Shown one piece after another: positions 7,217-15,848 of a stretch of DNA of 64,000 bases. A program made the translations under genes and the position numbers. The notes under the pieces were generated by a model. It saw only the letters and a list, made by a program, of their open reading frames with translations. It did not search any database and had not been told where the DNA came from. Origin of the DNA: Stenotrophomonas sp. UBA7346 (GTDB lineage Bacteria > Pseudomonadota > Gammaproteobacteria > Xanthomonadales > Xanthomonadaceae); assembly GCA_002471015.1 (NCBI GenBank), contig DKPB01000030.1:25560-89559 (forward strand), written 5' to 3'. Each line of letters starts with the position of its first letter. The stretch's first letter is position 1.

Positions 7217-8470
7217 ATGAGCAATATGCAGAAAGGCCGCGTCACTCGCGGTCTCATTTCCGTGCGCGCTGACGGCGGCAACCCGCCCGACGTAAACGCC
7301 CTGGTCGAGGCGCTGAACAAGGCATTTGCCGACTTCAAGGCAGAGCACAACCAGCAGCTGGAGGAGGTGAAGAAGGGCAACGCCGACGCCCTCCAGGCGC
7401 TGAAGGTGGACAACATCAACAGCGAAGTCACCCGGCTGCAGGCAGCGGTGGATGCTGCCAACACCCAGCTGGCTGCGCTCCAGATGGGCGGCGGTGCAGC
7501 CGGAGGCGGCCTGGCAGATGCCGAGTACAGCGGCGCGTTCTCGGCACACTTCCGCAAGGGCGAAGTGCAGGCGGCCATGAACAAGGGTGTGGCCGATGAC
7601 GGTGGCTACTTGGCCCCGGTCGAGTGGGACCGCACCATCACCGACCGCCTGGTGATCCTTTCGGATATGCGCCAGTTGGCCAACGTCGTTCCGTGCTCGG
7701 GCGCTGGCCTGACCAAGCTGTTCAATATGGGCGGAACCGCGTCCGGCTGGGTCGGCGAAGAGGACGCCCGCCCGGAAACCGCTGGCCCGAAGTTCAAGTC
7801 GCTGGGTTTCGGTTGGGGCGAGCTGTATGCGAACCCGGCCGCAACGCAGCAGTTGCTGGATGATTCGGAGATCGACCTGGAGGCATGGCTGGCCGGTGAG
7901 GTGGACGTTGAGTTCTCCAAGCAGGAAGGCGCAGGCTTCTTCGCCGGCAATGGCGTGAACAAGCCGTTCGGCATCCTGACCTACGTCGAGGGCGGTGCCA
8001 ACGCTGCGAAGCACCCGTTCGGTGCGATCAAGGCGGTGAACAGCGGCGCCGCAGCGGCCATTACTGGCGATGGCTTGATCGACCTGGTCTACGACCTGCC
8101 GTCGGCGTACACGGCGAACGCTCGCTTCGCCATGAACCGGAAAACGATGGGCTCGGTGCGCAAGCTGAAGGACACCGAAGGCAACTACCTGTGGCAGCCT
8201 TCGCTGATTGCAGGTCAGCCGTCCACTCTGCTGGGCTTCGCGGTGCAGGACGTGGCGGCTATCCCGGACGTGGCGGCCAACGCCATCGGTGCGCTGTTCG
8301 GTGACTTCAAGCAGACCTACACGGTTTACGACCGCAAGGGTGTGCGTGTGCTGCGTGATCCGTTCACCAACAAGCCGTTCGTGCACTTCTACACCACCAA
8401 GCGTGTGGGTGGCGGCGTGCACAACCCCGAACCGATGCGTGCGCTGAAGATCGGCGCGGACGCACCGTAA
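7217..8470 (+). CDS. Major capsid protein (HK97 gp5-like)
   Basis: 417 residues. The N-terminal about 110 residues are helical and coiled-coil-like (LNKAFADFKAEHNQQLEEVK), as expected for the delta scaffold domain removed by the neighbouring protease. The mature part begins around the GVADDGGYLAPVEW block, which is diagnostic of HK97-fold capsids, and continues through FFAGNGVNKPFGIL. It builds the icosahedral shell. It lies 12 bases after the protease, and a hairpin follows its stop. Confidence 0.93.
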   Translation: MSNMQKGRVTRGLISVRADGGNPPDVNALVEALNKAFADFKAEHNQQLEEVKKGNADALQALKVDNINSEVTRLQAAVDAANTQLAALQMGGGAAGGGLADAEYSGAFSAHFRKGEVQAAMNKGVADDGGYLAPVEWDRTITDRLVILSDMRQLANVVPCSGAGLTKLFNMGGTASGWVGEEDARPETAGPKFKSLGFGWGELYANPAATQQLLDDSEIDLEAWLAGEVDVEFSKQEGAGFFAGNGVNKPFGILTYVEGGANAAKHPFGAIKAVNSGAAAAITGDGLIDLVYDLPSAYTANARFAMNRKTMGSVRKLKDTEGNYLWQPSLIAGQPSTLLGFAVQDVAAIPDVAANAIGALFGDFKQTYTVYDRKGVRVLRDPFTNKPFVHFYTTKRVGGGVHNPEPMRALKIGADAP

Positions 8471-8476
8471 CTGCCA

Positions 8477-8507
8477 GGAGGGCGGCCGCAGGGTCGCCCT
8501 CCCTCTT
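8477..8507 (+). terminator. Hairpin after capsid gene (terminator or processing site)
   Basis: An 8-bp stem (GGAGGGCG / CGCCCTCC) with a 10-base loop, followed by CTCTTT. The T-run is poor, so it may be a leaky terminator or an RNA stabiliser that raises capsid mRNA relative to the genes downstream. Confidence 0.45.
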
Positions 8508-8520
8508 TGCGAGGACGAAG

Positions 8521-8787
8521 ATGGCAAAGCTGACCAAGGCCTTCCGGGGTGTCCCCGTTGGCGAGATCTACCCGATCCAATACCAGCCGGGCGACGAATG
8601 TCCGCCTGAACTGGAGGCAGGTGCCCGCGCGTCCGGCGCGCTGGCTGAAGGCAATCCCTCTGGAGGCCCCGGACAGGAAGACAAGGCGGAGCTTATCGCC
8701 AAGCTGGAAGCGGCTGGCATTGAGCACAAAAAGAGCTGGGGTGTGGACAAGCTCGCGGCCGCTCTGGCCGAAGGCAAGAAGGAGTAA
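8521..8787 (+). CDS. Small phage protein with HeH/LEM-like C-terminus
   Basis: 88 residues. The N-terminal part (FRGVPVGEIYPIQYQPGDEC) looks like a small beta domain. The end (KAELIAKLEAAGIEHKKSWG) matches the helix-extended-helix (HeH/LEM-like) pattern seen in small proteins between capsid and connector genes. The function is unknown; a capsid decoration or head-assembly role is possible from position. It is 3 bases from the connector gene. Confidence 0.55.
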   Translation: MAKLTKAFRGVPVGEIYPIQYQPGDECPPELEAGARASGALAEGNPSGGPGQEDKAELIAKLEAAGIEHKKSWGVDKLAAALAEGKKE

Positions 8788-8790
8788 CCC

Positions 8791-9270
8791 ATGCCGCTGC
8801 TGACCATCGAGCAGTGCCGCCAACAATGTCGGGCAGACGGTGAGCACGATGACGCGCTTCTTGGCGACCTACTGGCATCTGCCGAGGACGCGGCGGCGGC
8901 ATACCTCAACAGATCGTTGTATGCCGATCAGGAAGGGTTGGATGCTGCACTGGATTCCCTGCCTGATGGCGCGGCCAATGCCTCCCAAGCGTACGAGACG
9001 GCGGCGGTTGAGGCGGCTGCGGAGGCTGGCACGGCCAAGGCAGCGGCCATCCTATCCGTAGCGGAAAGCCGGATGGGAGCGTGGCAGCTGCAGGCGGGCA
9101 GGATCATGGCAGGGATTGTGGCCAATGGCAGCATCCTGGCCGCGATCCGGCTAACGCTTGGGCACCTGTATGCCAACCGCGAGGATGTGGTGACGGGTGT
9201 ATCGGTCGCGGAGTTGCCGCAAGGCGCTAAGGCCCTACTGCGGCCGTATCGGAGGGTGATGGGACCATGA
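8791..9270 (+). CDS. Head-tail connector protein (gp6-like)
   Basis: 159 residues, mostly helical, starting LLTIEQCRQQCR and containing AEDAAAAYLNRSLY, the pattern of the gp6-like head-tail connector family. It has an Ala-rich insertion in the middle (about 55-90) and ends IRLTLGHLYANREDVV, which is typical of the family. It stacks under the portal. It overlaps the next gene by four bases (ATGA). Confidence 0.8.
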   Translation: MPLLTIEQCRQQCRADGEHDDALLGDLLASAEDAAAAYLNRSLYADQEGLDAALDSLPDGAANASQAYETAAVEAAAEAGTAKAAAILSVAESRMGAWQLQAGRIMAGIVANGSILAAIRLTLGHLYANREDVVTGVSVAELPQGAKALLRPYRRVMGP

Positions 9271-9617
9271 GAGCGGGCGAACTGAACCGGCGAATCCGTA
9301 TCGAGCGTCCCGGGGCTGGGCAAGACGCAGCAGGGCAGCCGGTGCAGGGCTGGGAATTGGTCGATCACCTATGGGCGGGCATCGCCGGTGAGACAGGGTT
9401 GGGCGCGATCCGCTCCAGCCTGCAAGGCGGCGTTCCTGCGTCCATCGCGCGGTACAGCTTCAAGGTGCGGTTTGAGGCCATCAGCCGCCTGGGCATCGAT
9501 GCGGGCATGCGAATCGTCTACGACGGCCTGATCTTCGACGTAAAGGGTGTTACGCGGGATCTGAAGGACAGGCAGGCGGCCTACATCTTGACCGAGCAGG
9601 GTGGGAACAGCGGATGA
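9267..9617 (+). CDS. Head closure / head-tail adaptor protein
   Basis: 116 residues, beta-rich, starting MRAGELNRRIRIERP with a following W in a VDHLWAGI context, the signature of the SPP1 gp16 / HK97 gp7-like head-tail joining family. It seals the head after packaging. ATGA overlaps at both ends place it in a tightly coupled connector operon. Confidence 0.82.
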   Translation: MRAGELNRRIRIERPGAGQDAAGQPVQGWELVDHLWAGIAGETGLGAIRSSLQGGVPASIARYSFKVRFEAISRLGIDAGMRIVYDGLIFDVKGVTRDLKDRQAAYILTEQGGNSG

Positions 9618-10117
9618 CCATCAAGGCGAACGTTGACTTCAAGGATGCCGTGGCAGGGCTGGACAAGCTGAGTGAAGTTCGCGCCAAGCTTGCCCGGTCC
9701 ATGGCCGTCGCGGGCGGGAAGGTGCTTCGGGATGAGGCCAAGATGCGCGCGCCAGTGGGGACGGATGAAGGAGGCAGCAAGAATCCTGGCGGCCTTCAGC
9801 GATCCATCTACCTGGCCTACCGTGACAAGGCGTCTACGACCGCAAAGCAGGTCTATGCGGTCAGCTGGAACGCAAAGAAGGCCCCTCACGGGCACTTGAT
9901 CGAGTTTGGGCACTGGCAGACCCACGCCCGCTACAAGGGCAAGGACGGCAACTGGTACATAGGCGCTCAGCTGGCGGCACCAAAGTGGGTTCCGGCAAAA
10001 CCATTCCTACGTCCTGCGCTGGACAGCGGAATGGCCCTGGCGAAGGAGGCGATGCTGGCACGAGGGCGCGAACGATTGCCCGAGCTGCTGGCCGGGGGAG
10101 GTGCTGATGACCTATGA
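9614..10117 (+). CDS. Tail completion protein, HK97 gp10 family
   Basis: 167 residues. The pattern ANVDFKDAVAGLDKL...GGKVLRDEAKMRAPVGT and the later HGHLIEFGHWQTHA and PAKPFLRPALD are characteristic of the HK97 gp10 family, which joins the tail to the head. It overlaps the previous gene by ATGA, and the following gene starts within its last codons. Confidence 0.85.
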   Translation: MTIKANVDFKDAVAGLDKLSEVRAKLARSMAVAGGKVLRDEAKMRAPVGTDEGGSKNPGGLQRSIYLAYRDKASTTAKQVYAVSWNAKKAPHGHLIEFGHWQTHARYKGKDGNWYIGAQLAAPKWVPAKPFLRPALDSGMALAKEAMLARGRERLPELLAGGGADDL

Positions 10118-10463
10118 GGCCACCCTTTCGGGCCTGATTGGACCGTTGCTGGACGGGAAGTTCTTCCCCGACGTTCCGCCAGATGCGCCGAAGTATCCCT
10201 GCGGCGTCTACCAGCAGGTCGGCGGCCAGTCGTTGTGGTTCCGCGAAGGCGCGATGCCAGGCCACAAGCACGCCCGCGTGCAGATCACGGTATGGGCTGA
10301 AACCCGACTGCAGGCCAACCAGCTGATGCGCCGGATAGAGGGAGCAATCTGCATCGGTCTGCGGAACGCGGAGCCGTTCGGCGCGATGGTCGGCGGCTAC
10401 GAAGACGCAATCAAGAAATACAGCGCAAGACAAGACTTCGGGTTCTGGTATCCGGACCCGTGA
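10107..10463 (+). CDS. Tail terminator / completion protein (DUF3168-like)
   Basis: 118 residues. The ATG at 10107, with GGGGGAGG 5 bases upstream, is chosen over a GTG two codons earlier. PPDAPKYPCGVYQQVGG and HARVQITVWAETRLQANQLM match the DUF3168 / gp17-like tail-completion pattern. It caps the tail tube at the connector. A strong terminator follows directly. Confidence 0.75.
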   Translation: MTYEATLSGLIGPLLDGKFFPDVPPDAPKYPCGVYQQVGGQSLWFREGAMPGHKHARVQITVWAETRLQANQLMRRIEGAICIGLRNAEPFGAMVGGYEDAIKKYSARQDFGFWYPDP

Positions 10464-10476
10464 GCAACCACCACCG

Positions 10477-10498
10477 CCCGGCACTCGCCGGGTTTTTT
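10477..10498 (+). terminator. Intrinsic terminator after connector genes
   Basis: CCCGGC-actc-GCCGGG followed by six T, directly after the tail-completion gene and before the tail tube gene. It would separate head/connector from tail transcription unless antiterminated. Confidence 0.8.
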
Positions 10499-10522
10499 AT
10501 TGACCCAGCGAGGTAATCAAGA

Positions 10523-11179
10523 ATGGCACTCAAGTTCCCGAATGGTTCGGTGTTCGGCATCTCCACCGCGTTGTCTGCGGCCATCCCCGTATCGGCCATC
10601 TCCAATGCAAACCCGGCAGAGGCAACAGTCACGACTGGCGCGGTAGCGACCGATGACGTCCTGGTGATCGCATCGGGTTGGCCCCTCATCAACAACTCTG
10701 TCACCGTCGCAGGTGAGGTCAGTGCTGGTGACGTCCCATTGCGCGGCCTGGACACCTCCGACGTGACCCTGTTCCCAGCTGGCAAGGCAGCTGCGACCTT
10801 CTACAAGGCATCGAGCTTCGTGGATGTTGACCAGCAGGGCGACCCGTCCACGTCGGGCGGCGAGTCGAAGGAGTGGACGGGCACGCTTCTGGAAGACCCC
10901 CTCGGGCGCGAGATCAGCATTCCGATTGGCCTCACGGCCGAGAAGCTGACCCTTCCGCTCTACTACGACCCGAAGAAGCCGTGGTATGCAGCCCTGAAGG
11001 CGGCGGCGGTTAAGCGCGCCCCGGTTGTCCTGCGGTGCAAGCTGTCTGACGGTGACGAAATCTACCGATACGGCTACTTGGCTTTCAACTCGAATCCGTC
11101 GATGAATGCCAACAACCCGATGCAAAATCAACTGACCTTCACTTCGCAGGGTGAGGCAACGCTGGTGGAGGCTGAGTAA
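10523..11179 (+). CDS. Major tail (tube) protein
   Basis: 218 residues, beta-rich. It starts MALKFPNGSVFGISTALSAA and contains TGAVATDDVLVIASGWPLINN, a profile typical of lambda V / phage tail tube N-terminal-like proteins in this genome position. It lies just before the tail assembly chaperones. The last codon overlaps the start of the next gene (TAATG). Confidence 0.75.
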   Translation: MALKFPNGSVFGISTALSAAIPVSAISNANPAEATVTTGAVATDDVLVIASGWPLINNSVTVAGEVSAGDVPLRGLDTSDVTLFPAGKAAATFYKASSFVDVDQQGDPSTSGGESKEWTGTLLEDPLGREISIPIGLTAEKLTLPLYYDPKKPWYAALKAAAVKRAPVVLRCKLSDGDEIYRYGYLAFNSNPSMNANNPMQNQLTFTSQGEATLVEAE

Positions 11180-11487
11180 TGTTCAAGGTCAAAGCGCCGG
11201 AAGTGTTCGACGCAACCCTGACCATCGTTGGTCAGGGCCGAGAGCAGAAGCTGAAGCTCAAGTATCGCCACCTGCTCAAGGACGCCTATAAGGCGCTGGT
11301 AGACAAGCTGGCCGGGGGCGAGTTGACCCCGGCGCAAGTCATCCTCGACATGGTCGCCGAGTGGGACGCGGACGTGGATCTGGATACCGAGGGCGTGGAA
11401 CTGGCCCTGCAGCATCAGATCGGCTTGGATTCGGCCATCATCCACGGCTATGCCCAGGCAGTGCAGGTCGCCCGCAAGGGAAACTGA
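11179..11487 (+). CDS. Tail assembly chaperone, short form (gpG-like)
   Basis: 102 residues ending ...QVARKGN. It lies between tail tube and tape measure, the position of lambda gpG, and has the size and composition of the phage tail-assembly chaperone family. It coats the tape measure during tube polymerisation. The last two codons are part of a canonical slippery heptamer, GGGAAAC (11478-11484), placed immediately before the stop, so a fraction of ribosomes should shift to -1 and make the longer G-T fusion. Confidence 0.82.
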   Translation: MFKVKAPEVFDATLTIVGQGREQKLKLKYRHLLKDAYKALVDKLAGGELTPAQVILDMVAEWDADVDLDTEGVELALQHQIGLDSAIIHGYAQAVQVARKGN

Positions 11488-11526
11488 CAGAGGCGGTGGG
11501 GGCGATGTACTGGCGCGCCCCCACCG
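11478..11526 (+). promoter_or_regulatory. Programmed -1 frameshift signal: slippery heptamer plus hairpin
   Basis: Slippery sequence G-GGA-AAC at 11478-11484, in the correct phase of the short chaperone frame, with the 0-frame TGA directly after it. After a 9-base spacer comes a perfect 10-bp stem, CGGTGGGGGC (11494-11503) with GCCCCCACCG (11517-11526), closing a 13-base loop. Heptamer type, phase, spacing and a GC-rich stem all match an efficient bacterial -1 frameshift element. Confidence 0.88.
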
Positions 11527-11804
11527 AGGCCGAGCTTGCAGGATCAGGCCTCAAGGCCAAGCACTTCCAGCCGCCCGAGGTTGACCTGTGGCCGGAGTGC
11601 GCCTTGCCTATCGAGATTTACAGCAGGGTCGCTACCCAGTGGCGCGTTGGTGCCGGTGGCCCAGTTGGCCTCGACTACGGTGTCGTCTTCTACGAGATGG
11701 ATCGGGAGGGGCTTGAAGGTGAAAAACGGGACGAAGTGATGGCAGGCATCCGAGTGATCGAAGCGGCGGCTCTCGCGGAGTTCGCCTCGTCCAGTCAGAA
11801 GTAG
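11484..11804 (+). CDS. Tail assembly chaperone, T extension made by -1 frameshift (gpGT-like)
   Basis: This is the -1 frame continuation after the slippery site. It reads LTEAVGAMYWRAPTEAELAG... to ...LAEFASSSQK, about 106 residues, matching the DUF1799-type family of T-domain partners. Fused to the upstream short chaperone it gives a protein of about 208 residues. It has no good start of its own: an internal ATG at 11505 lies inside the predicted stimulatory hairpin. In lambda the equivalent G-T fusion is essential and made at a fixed ratio. Confidence 0.8.
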   Translation: MTEAVGAMYWRAPTEAELAGSGLKAKHFQPPEVDLWPECALPIEIYSRVATQWRVGAGGPVGLDYGVVFYEMDREGLEGEKRDEVMAGIRVIEAAALAEFASSSQK

Positions 11805-11845
11805 GTTTGCTACCATCGGCCCTCTAATGCAATGGGGCCTGAGAC

Positions 11846-12067
11846 GTGGCACTGATAAAATGCACGGAATGCGGGAAAGAAGTCAGCGATAAAGCGGTGG
11901 CTTGCCCGGGATGTGGCGCGCCGTTGCCGGTGAAGTCGTTGGTTCCGGATCAGCCCGGGAGTACTTCGGGGGCCTCCAGCCTGGCGCTGCTTGCAATGGT
12001 CATTGCAGGGCTCGGCTTAGCCGCATGGGCCGTAAAGTTCTGGATTGAGGCCCGTTCGGGCACTTGA
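11846..12067 (+). CDS. Zinc-ribbon membrane protein in tail operon
   Basis: 73 residues. The N-terminal zinc ribbon has two Cys pairs, CTECG and CPGCG (about residues 6-24). After a Pro/Ser linker comes one membrane helix (about 44-64, LALLAMVIAGLGLAAWAV). It sits between chaperone and tape measure genes but resembles no tail component. Such small zinc-ribbon membrane proteins recur in prophages and may act in the membrane of the lysogen or infected cell, but the function is not known. A terminator follows. Confidence 0.65.
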   Translation: MALIKCTECGKEVSDKAVACPGCGAPLPVKSLVPDQPGSTSGASSLALLAMVIAGLGLAAWAVKFWIEARSGT

Positions 12068-12090
12068 TCCAGTGCGACGTTTATCGAACC

Positions 12091-12114
12091 AGCCCGCCGC
12101 TTGGCGGGCTTTTT
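12091..12114 (+). terminator. Intrinsic terminator before tape measure gene
   Basis: AGCCCGCC-gctt-GGCGGGCT stem with T-run TTTTG. It lies only 19 bases before the tape measure start, so the late operon probably needs antitermination or read-through. Confidence 0.75.
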
Positions 12115-12132
12115 GTTGCCCAAAGGAAAGCC

Positions 12133-14970
12133 ATGACCGATACCCCCATCGGCACTGCTCGGATTGAGATCGAGGTTGACACCTCCCAGTTCGACTCGGC
12201 CATCACAGCGGCGAAGCGATCAGTTGCGGACATGTCCGCGTCCGCTCAGCAGCAGTACCAGCAATTGGCGGGCGCGGAAAAGCGTCGCATCGATACCATG
12301 ATCAAGCAGGCCGACATTGTCGGCATGAACAAGGCGCAGCAGATTGCGTACTCGGCGGCTCTGCGCACAAGCGGCCCGTTGCTTGATGAGATCACAAGGA
12401 AACTTGCCAGGAATCAGACGGCAGCGCAGGGCGCTACCACCGAGCTGAATAAGTACGGCGTCAGCCTGAAGCAGCAGGCGGCCGCAATGCGTGGCGTGCC
12501 TGCGCAGATGACGGACATTTTCGTCAGCCTGCAGGGCGGGCAGCGGCCAATGACGGTCCTTCTGCAGCAAGGTGGCCAGCTGAAGGACATGTTCGGCGGC
12601 ATCGTCCCCGCTGCGCAGGCTCTTGGAACGCAGCTTGCGGCCATGATCAACCCGGCAACGATAGCTGCAGGTGCATTGGCTGCCGTTGCGTACGCAGGCT
12701 ACTCTGCTGTCGAGCAACAGGCTGCGTTCGAAAGGGTGCTGATCAGCACCGGCGGCTATGCCGGAGTTGCAGCGGACGACTACCAGGAGCTTGTCGCGCG
12801 GCTTGATGCAGTGGCTGGCATATCTCGCGGGGGAGCTTCTGATGCTCTGATGAAAGTCGCTGCATCGGGGAAATTCGCTGGCGAGCAGTTCGACATAGTG
12901 TCGCGCGCGGCCGCACGCATGAGTGTTTCGACGGGACAGGAAGTTGACAAGACCGTTTCCAAGTTCGAAGCGATTGCCAAGTCGCCTGTGGATGCCCTGC
13001 TGGAACTGACGAGCACGGAGCATTTCCTGACGCAGGCGCAGCTCGACCGAATTGTTGCCTTGGAGGATGAGGGGAGGAAGCAGGAAGCGGTAGCTGAGGC
13101 TGTCCGCATCTATGGATTCCATTTAGATGAGGTAGCCGAGAAGGCGGACGAAACTCTTTCGGTGCTTTCGAAGTGGTGGCGAGATGTCAAGGATGACACC
13201 TCGGCTGCATGGGGCGAAGTTGGCGTCTACATGCAACTGCTGGACCAGCTGATTGAGAAGCAGAGGCTCTCTAACTCGCTGTGGGCAGGTGGTGAGGTAA
13301 GTGCATCTGGCGCACTGCGCAGAGCCGGATTCGCCCAAGGGAATGCTGCATCGCTGATCCCTGATGGGTGGCTGTCATCAGGGGCAACCCTTGCCAACGC
13401 CCTTGGCAAACAATGGCTTCGCGGAAAAGTCGCTGACGGGGGCCTCCAGCAATTCCCCGCAACCTCCACATGGGACAACGCGATTGACCCTGTCGGGGCG
13501 AAGGAGGCAGTAGACAAGGCGCGCGAGGAGAGGAAAAAAGCTGAGGCTGAATGGGACAAGTGGCATGGGCAAAACCTCAGCAAGAAGGAAAAGCAGCAGG
13601 CTGAGGAAAAGCGGATTCAGGCGGCGGGCGACGCGCTGGGCAAGAAGCAGAGCGACATTGATGCGCAGATCGCAGCCTCGCGCCAGCGATTCGCGGAGTC
13701 AGAGAAGCGGTCGGCTGGGACAAAGGCGATTGATCCCACCATCGCCCTTGCCCAGCGGATTAAGCAGCAGATCGCGTTGAACACGGAGCAGCTGCAGAGC
13801 GAGGCCAAGCTCACCACCAGTCAGCGGCTACGCATCCAGGTGGAGCAGGATTTGTTGAGCCTTGGTAGCAAGGCAAGCCCAGAGCGTCGCGCTCTACTGA
13901 ACGCAATGCTGAAGGAGCTGGACGTCAGTGGAGATCTGGCATCAGCGCATGAGCGCGAGGTCAAGGCCAAGGAGCAGCTGTCCAGGTTGAATGCTCAGAT
14001 TGCTGTCAGTGAGGAGAACCGCCTTCGTGCCAACACCTTGGACCTGATGGGCTACGGGCGAGGCGGTGACGCTGTGGACATGCTTCGGCGGCAGTTGGAC
14101 ATTAGCCGTGAATACGAAGAAGGGCTGAGGCAACTTCGGGATCGCGGCGTGGCGGAGGATTCGGAGTCATGGACCCAGCAGGAGGCTGCGCTTCGGGCAA
14201 GCCGTGAACGCATGCTGGAGGTGGAGCGGGACTTCCAGAACCAGCGCTTGGCCTTGATGGCTGACTGGCGAGTGGGGGCGAATGCAGCCCTTGAGGACTA
14301 CCTGTTCTCTGCAGCAGACGTGGCGAGCCAATCCCGCGACATGTTCGCCAATGCCTTCGGAGCTGCAGAGGATTCAATCGTCCAGTTTGTGAAGACCGGC
14401 AAGCTGTCGTTCTCCGACCTGGCTGACTCGATTATTTCCGATCTTGCCCGTATTGCGGCCAAGCAGATGATCACCGGCTTGTTCGGCAACATGATGGCTG
14501 GATGGATGGGGGGCGGGGTGACGGCAACTGGCAATTCCTTGGTCAGCAGTGGGACGCAGGGCATCAACGCGGGGTTGTCGGCCGGACTGACTCCCCATGC
14601 GAAGGGTGGCGTCTACGACTCGCCAAGCCTGTCTGCATACTCTGGCGGGGTCTACAACAGCCCGCAGCTCTTCGCTTTCGCCAAGGGGGCGGGGGTGTTT
14701 GGTGAGGCTGGACCGGAGGCGATTATGCCGCTTAGGCGCGGTAGCGATGGCCGCTTGGGAGTGGCGGCGACAGGGGGCGGCGCGCAGCAGATCAGGATCG
14801 AAGTCGAGAACAAGGGCGAGCCGGTGAGGGCATCTGCCACCGCCCAGCGCCAGCCGGATGGCTCAACGCTGATTAAGATGGTTATCGACGCTTGGGCTGA
14901 TGACTTCTCAAGTGGCGGGAAGACTTTGTCAGCGGTTAAGTCCCGCTTGGACGTTCAGGAGCGCGTGTAA
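12133..14970 (+). CDS. Tail tape measure protein
   Basis: 945 residues, the second-largest gene of the prophage. The start at 12133 (MTDTPIGTARIEIEVDTSQF) has AAGGAAAG upstream; a longer frame would run through the terminator. Long helical and coiled-coil stretches (about 480-640 and 690-770) and a hydrophobic centre (about 155-200) are typical. The C-terminal FGEAGPEAIMPLRRG block is a hallmark of lambda-gpH-type tape measures. It sets tail length and is ejected with DNA. At the phage-average rise per residue its length implies a tail near 140 nm, which is an inference. Confidence 0.92.
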   Translation: MTDTPIGTARIEIEVDTSQFDSAITAAKRSVADMSASAQQQYQQLAGAEKRRIDTMIKQADIVGMNKAQQIAYSAALRTSGPLLDEITRKLARNQTAAQGATTELNKYGVSLKQQAAAMRGVPAQMTDIFVSLQGGQRPMTVLLQQGGQLKDMFGGIVPAAQALGTQLAAMINPATIAAGALAAVAYAGYSAVEQQAAFERVLISTGGYAGVAADDYQELVARLDAVAGISRGGASDALMKVAASGKFAGEQFDIVSRAAARMSVSTGQEVDKTVSKFEAIAKSPVDALLELTSTEHFLTQAQLDRIVALEDEGRKQEAVAEAVRIYGFHLDEVAEKADETLSVLSKWWRDVKDDTSAAWGEVGVYMQLLDQLIEKQRLSNSLWAGGEVSASGALRRAGFAQGNAASLIPDGWLSSGATLANALGKQWLRGKVADGGLQQFPATSTWDNAIDPVGAKEAVDKAREERKKAEAEWDKWHGQNLSKKEKQQAEEKRIQAAGDALGKKQSDIDAQIAASRQRFAESEKRSAGTKAIDPTIALAQRIKQQIALNTEQLQSEAKLTTSQRLRIQVEQDLLSLGSKASPERRALLNAMLKELDVSGDLASAHEREVKAKEQLSRLNAQIAVSEENRLRANTLDLMGYGRGGDAVDMLRRQLDISREYEEGLRQLRDRGVAEDSESWTQQEAALRASRERMLEVERDFQNQRLALMADWRVGANAALEDYLFSAADVASQSRDMFANAFGAAEDSIVQFVKTGKLSFSDLADSIISDLARIAAKQMITGLFGNMMAGWMGGGVTATGNSLVSSGTQGINAGLSAGLTPHAKGGVYDSPSLSAYSGGVYNSPQLFAFAKGAGVFGEAGPEAIMPLRRGSDGRLGVAATGGGAQQIRIEVENKGEPVRASATAQRQPDGSTLIKMVIDAWADDFSSGGKTLSAVKSRLDVQERV

Positions 14971-15326
14971 TGGCTGAGTTCCCAACCTACGCCCAGATCC
15001 TGACCGATGGATTCACCGAATCCTTTGACCCCGCTGTCGAACGTACCGACATGGAGCGCGGCGTGCCTAAGCAGCGCCTGATCAACACTCAGGTGCTGGT
15101 GAAACTCAATGCGAGGCTGCTCTTTCGCTCGGCTGCAGACGTTGATGCCTTTGAGGCGTGGTACTTCGATGCCATCAAGCGGATCGGCTGGTTCCAGATG
15201 AAGCATCCAAGAACCGGGGCAACAATCACTGCCCGCTTTGAAGGCGGCAGCATTGGGAGCCTCTCTCCATTGGCCCCTAGGTTCTACATCGCCAGTCGCA
15301 GCGTGGTAATGGAATACCTCCGCTGA
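14970..15326 (+). CDS. Minor tail protein (gpM-like position)
   Basis: 118 residues starting MAEFPTYAQILTDGFTESFD, overlapping the tape measure stop (TAATG). Features such as VERTDMERGVPKQRLINTQ and the compact beta pattern fit the short distal-tail proteins found directly after the tape measure in Xanthomonadaceae phages. It probably helps build the tail tip. No catalytic motif is visible. Confidence 0.65.
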   Translation: MAEFPTYAQILTDGFTESFDPAVERTDMERGVPKQRLINTQVLVKLNARLLFRSAADVDAFEAWYFDAIKRIGWFQMKHPRTGATITARFEGGSIGSLSPLAPRFYIASRSVVMEYLR

Positions 15327-15348
15327 CCCACAGCTACCCCGACCCACG

Positions 15349-15367
15349 GCCCGCATGCGCGGGCTTT
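15349..15367 (+). terminator. Weak hairpin after minor tail gene
   Basis: GCCCGC-atgc-GCGGGC followed by TTTGTCG. The T-run is interrupted, so termination would be partial at best. Confidence 0.4.
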
Positions 15368-15386
15368 GTCGTTTCTGGAATCTAGA

Positions 15387-15848
15387 ATGACCACATTTCT
15401 CGAGCGCCGCCAGCGCGTCACTGACACCACGGGCACGCTGCTGTTCCTGGAAGTCAGCGCACCGTCATTTGCCGACACCCTGCGCATCGTCAACGACACC
15501 CAGAACTGGACTAGCAACGGCATCGAGTACATCGGCGTGCCGTTCGGCTTCAAGCTGCCAGATGACGTGTCCGGGCAGACGCCGCGCGCGGTCCTGACGC
15601 TGGACAACATTGGCCGGGGCATCACAGACGACCTGGAGAGCCTGCAGCCCTACGACGTGGTCAGGGCCAAGCTGATGATCAGCGACCGAGCAGACCCAGA
15701 CGTTATCGAGCGGGTCTACATCCTGCCCATCACCCAAGTCTCCGTGAACACCAAGACGGCAACCGCGCAGTGCGGCTATGACGCGGTGATGCGCCAGCAA
15801 GCCGTGCGCCTGCGCTACAACCCGTTCAACTCACCTGGAGCGTTCTGA
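15387..15848 (+). CDS. Tail tip protein, DUF1833-like
   Basis: 153 residues from the ATG at 15387; an upstream in-frame TTG overlaps the hairpin and is unlikely. The pattern FLEVSAPSFADTLRIVNDTQ, then GVPFGFKLPDD and TPRAVLTLDNIGR, matches DUF1833, a lambda gpL-like baseplate protein family placed before NlpC/P60 and J genes. It ends one codon before the next start (overlap TGATG). Confidence 0.8.
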   Translation: MTTFLERRQRVTDTTGTLLFLEVSAPSFADTLRIVNDTQNWTSNGIEYIGVPFGFKLPDDVSGQTPRAVLTLDNIGRGITDDLESLQPYDVVRAKLMISDRADPDVIERVYILPITQVSVNTKTATAQCGYDAVMRQQAVRLRYNPFNSPGAF

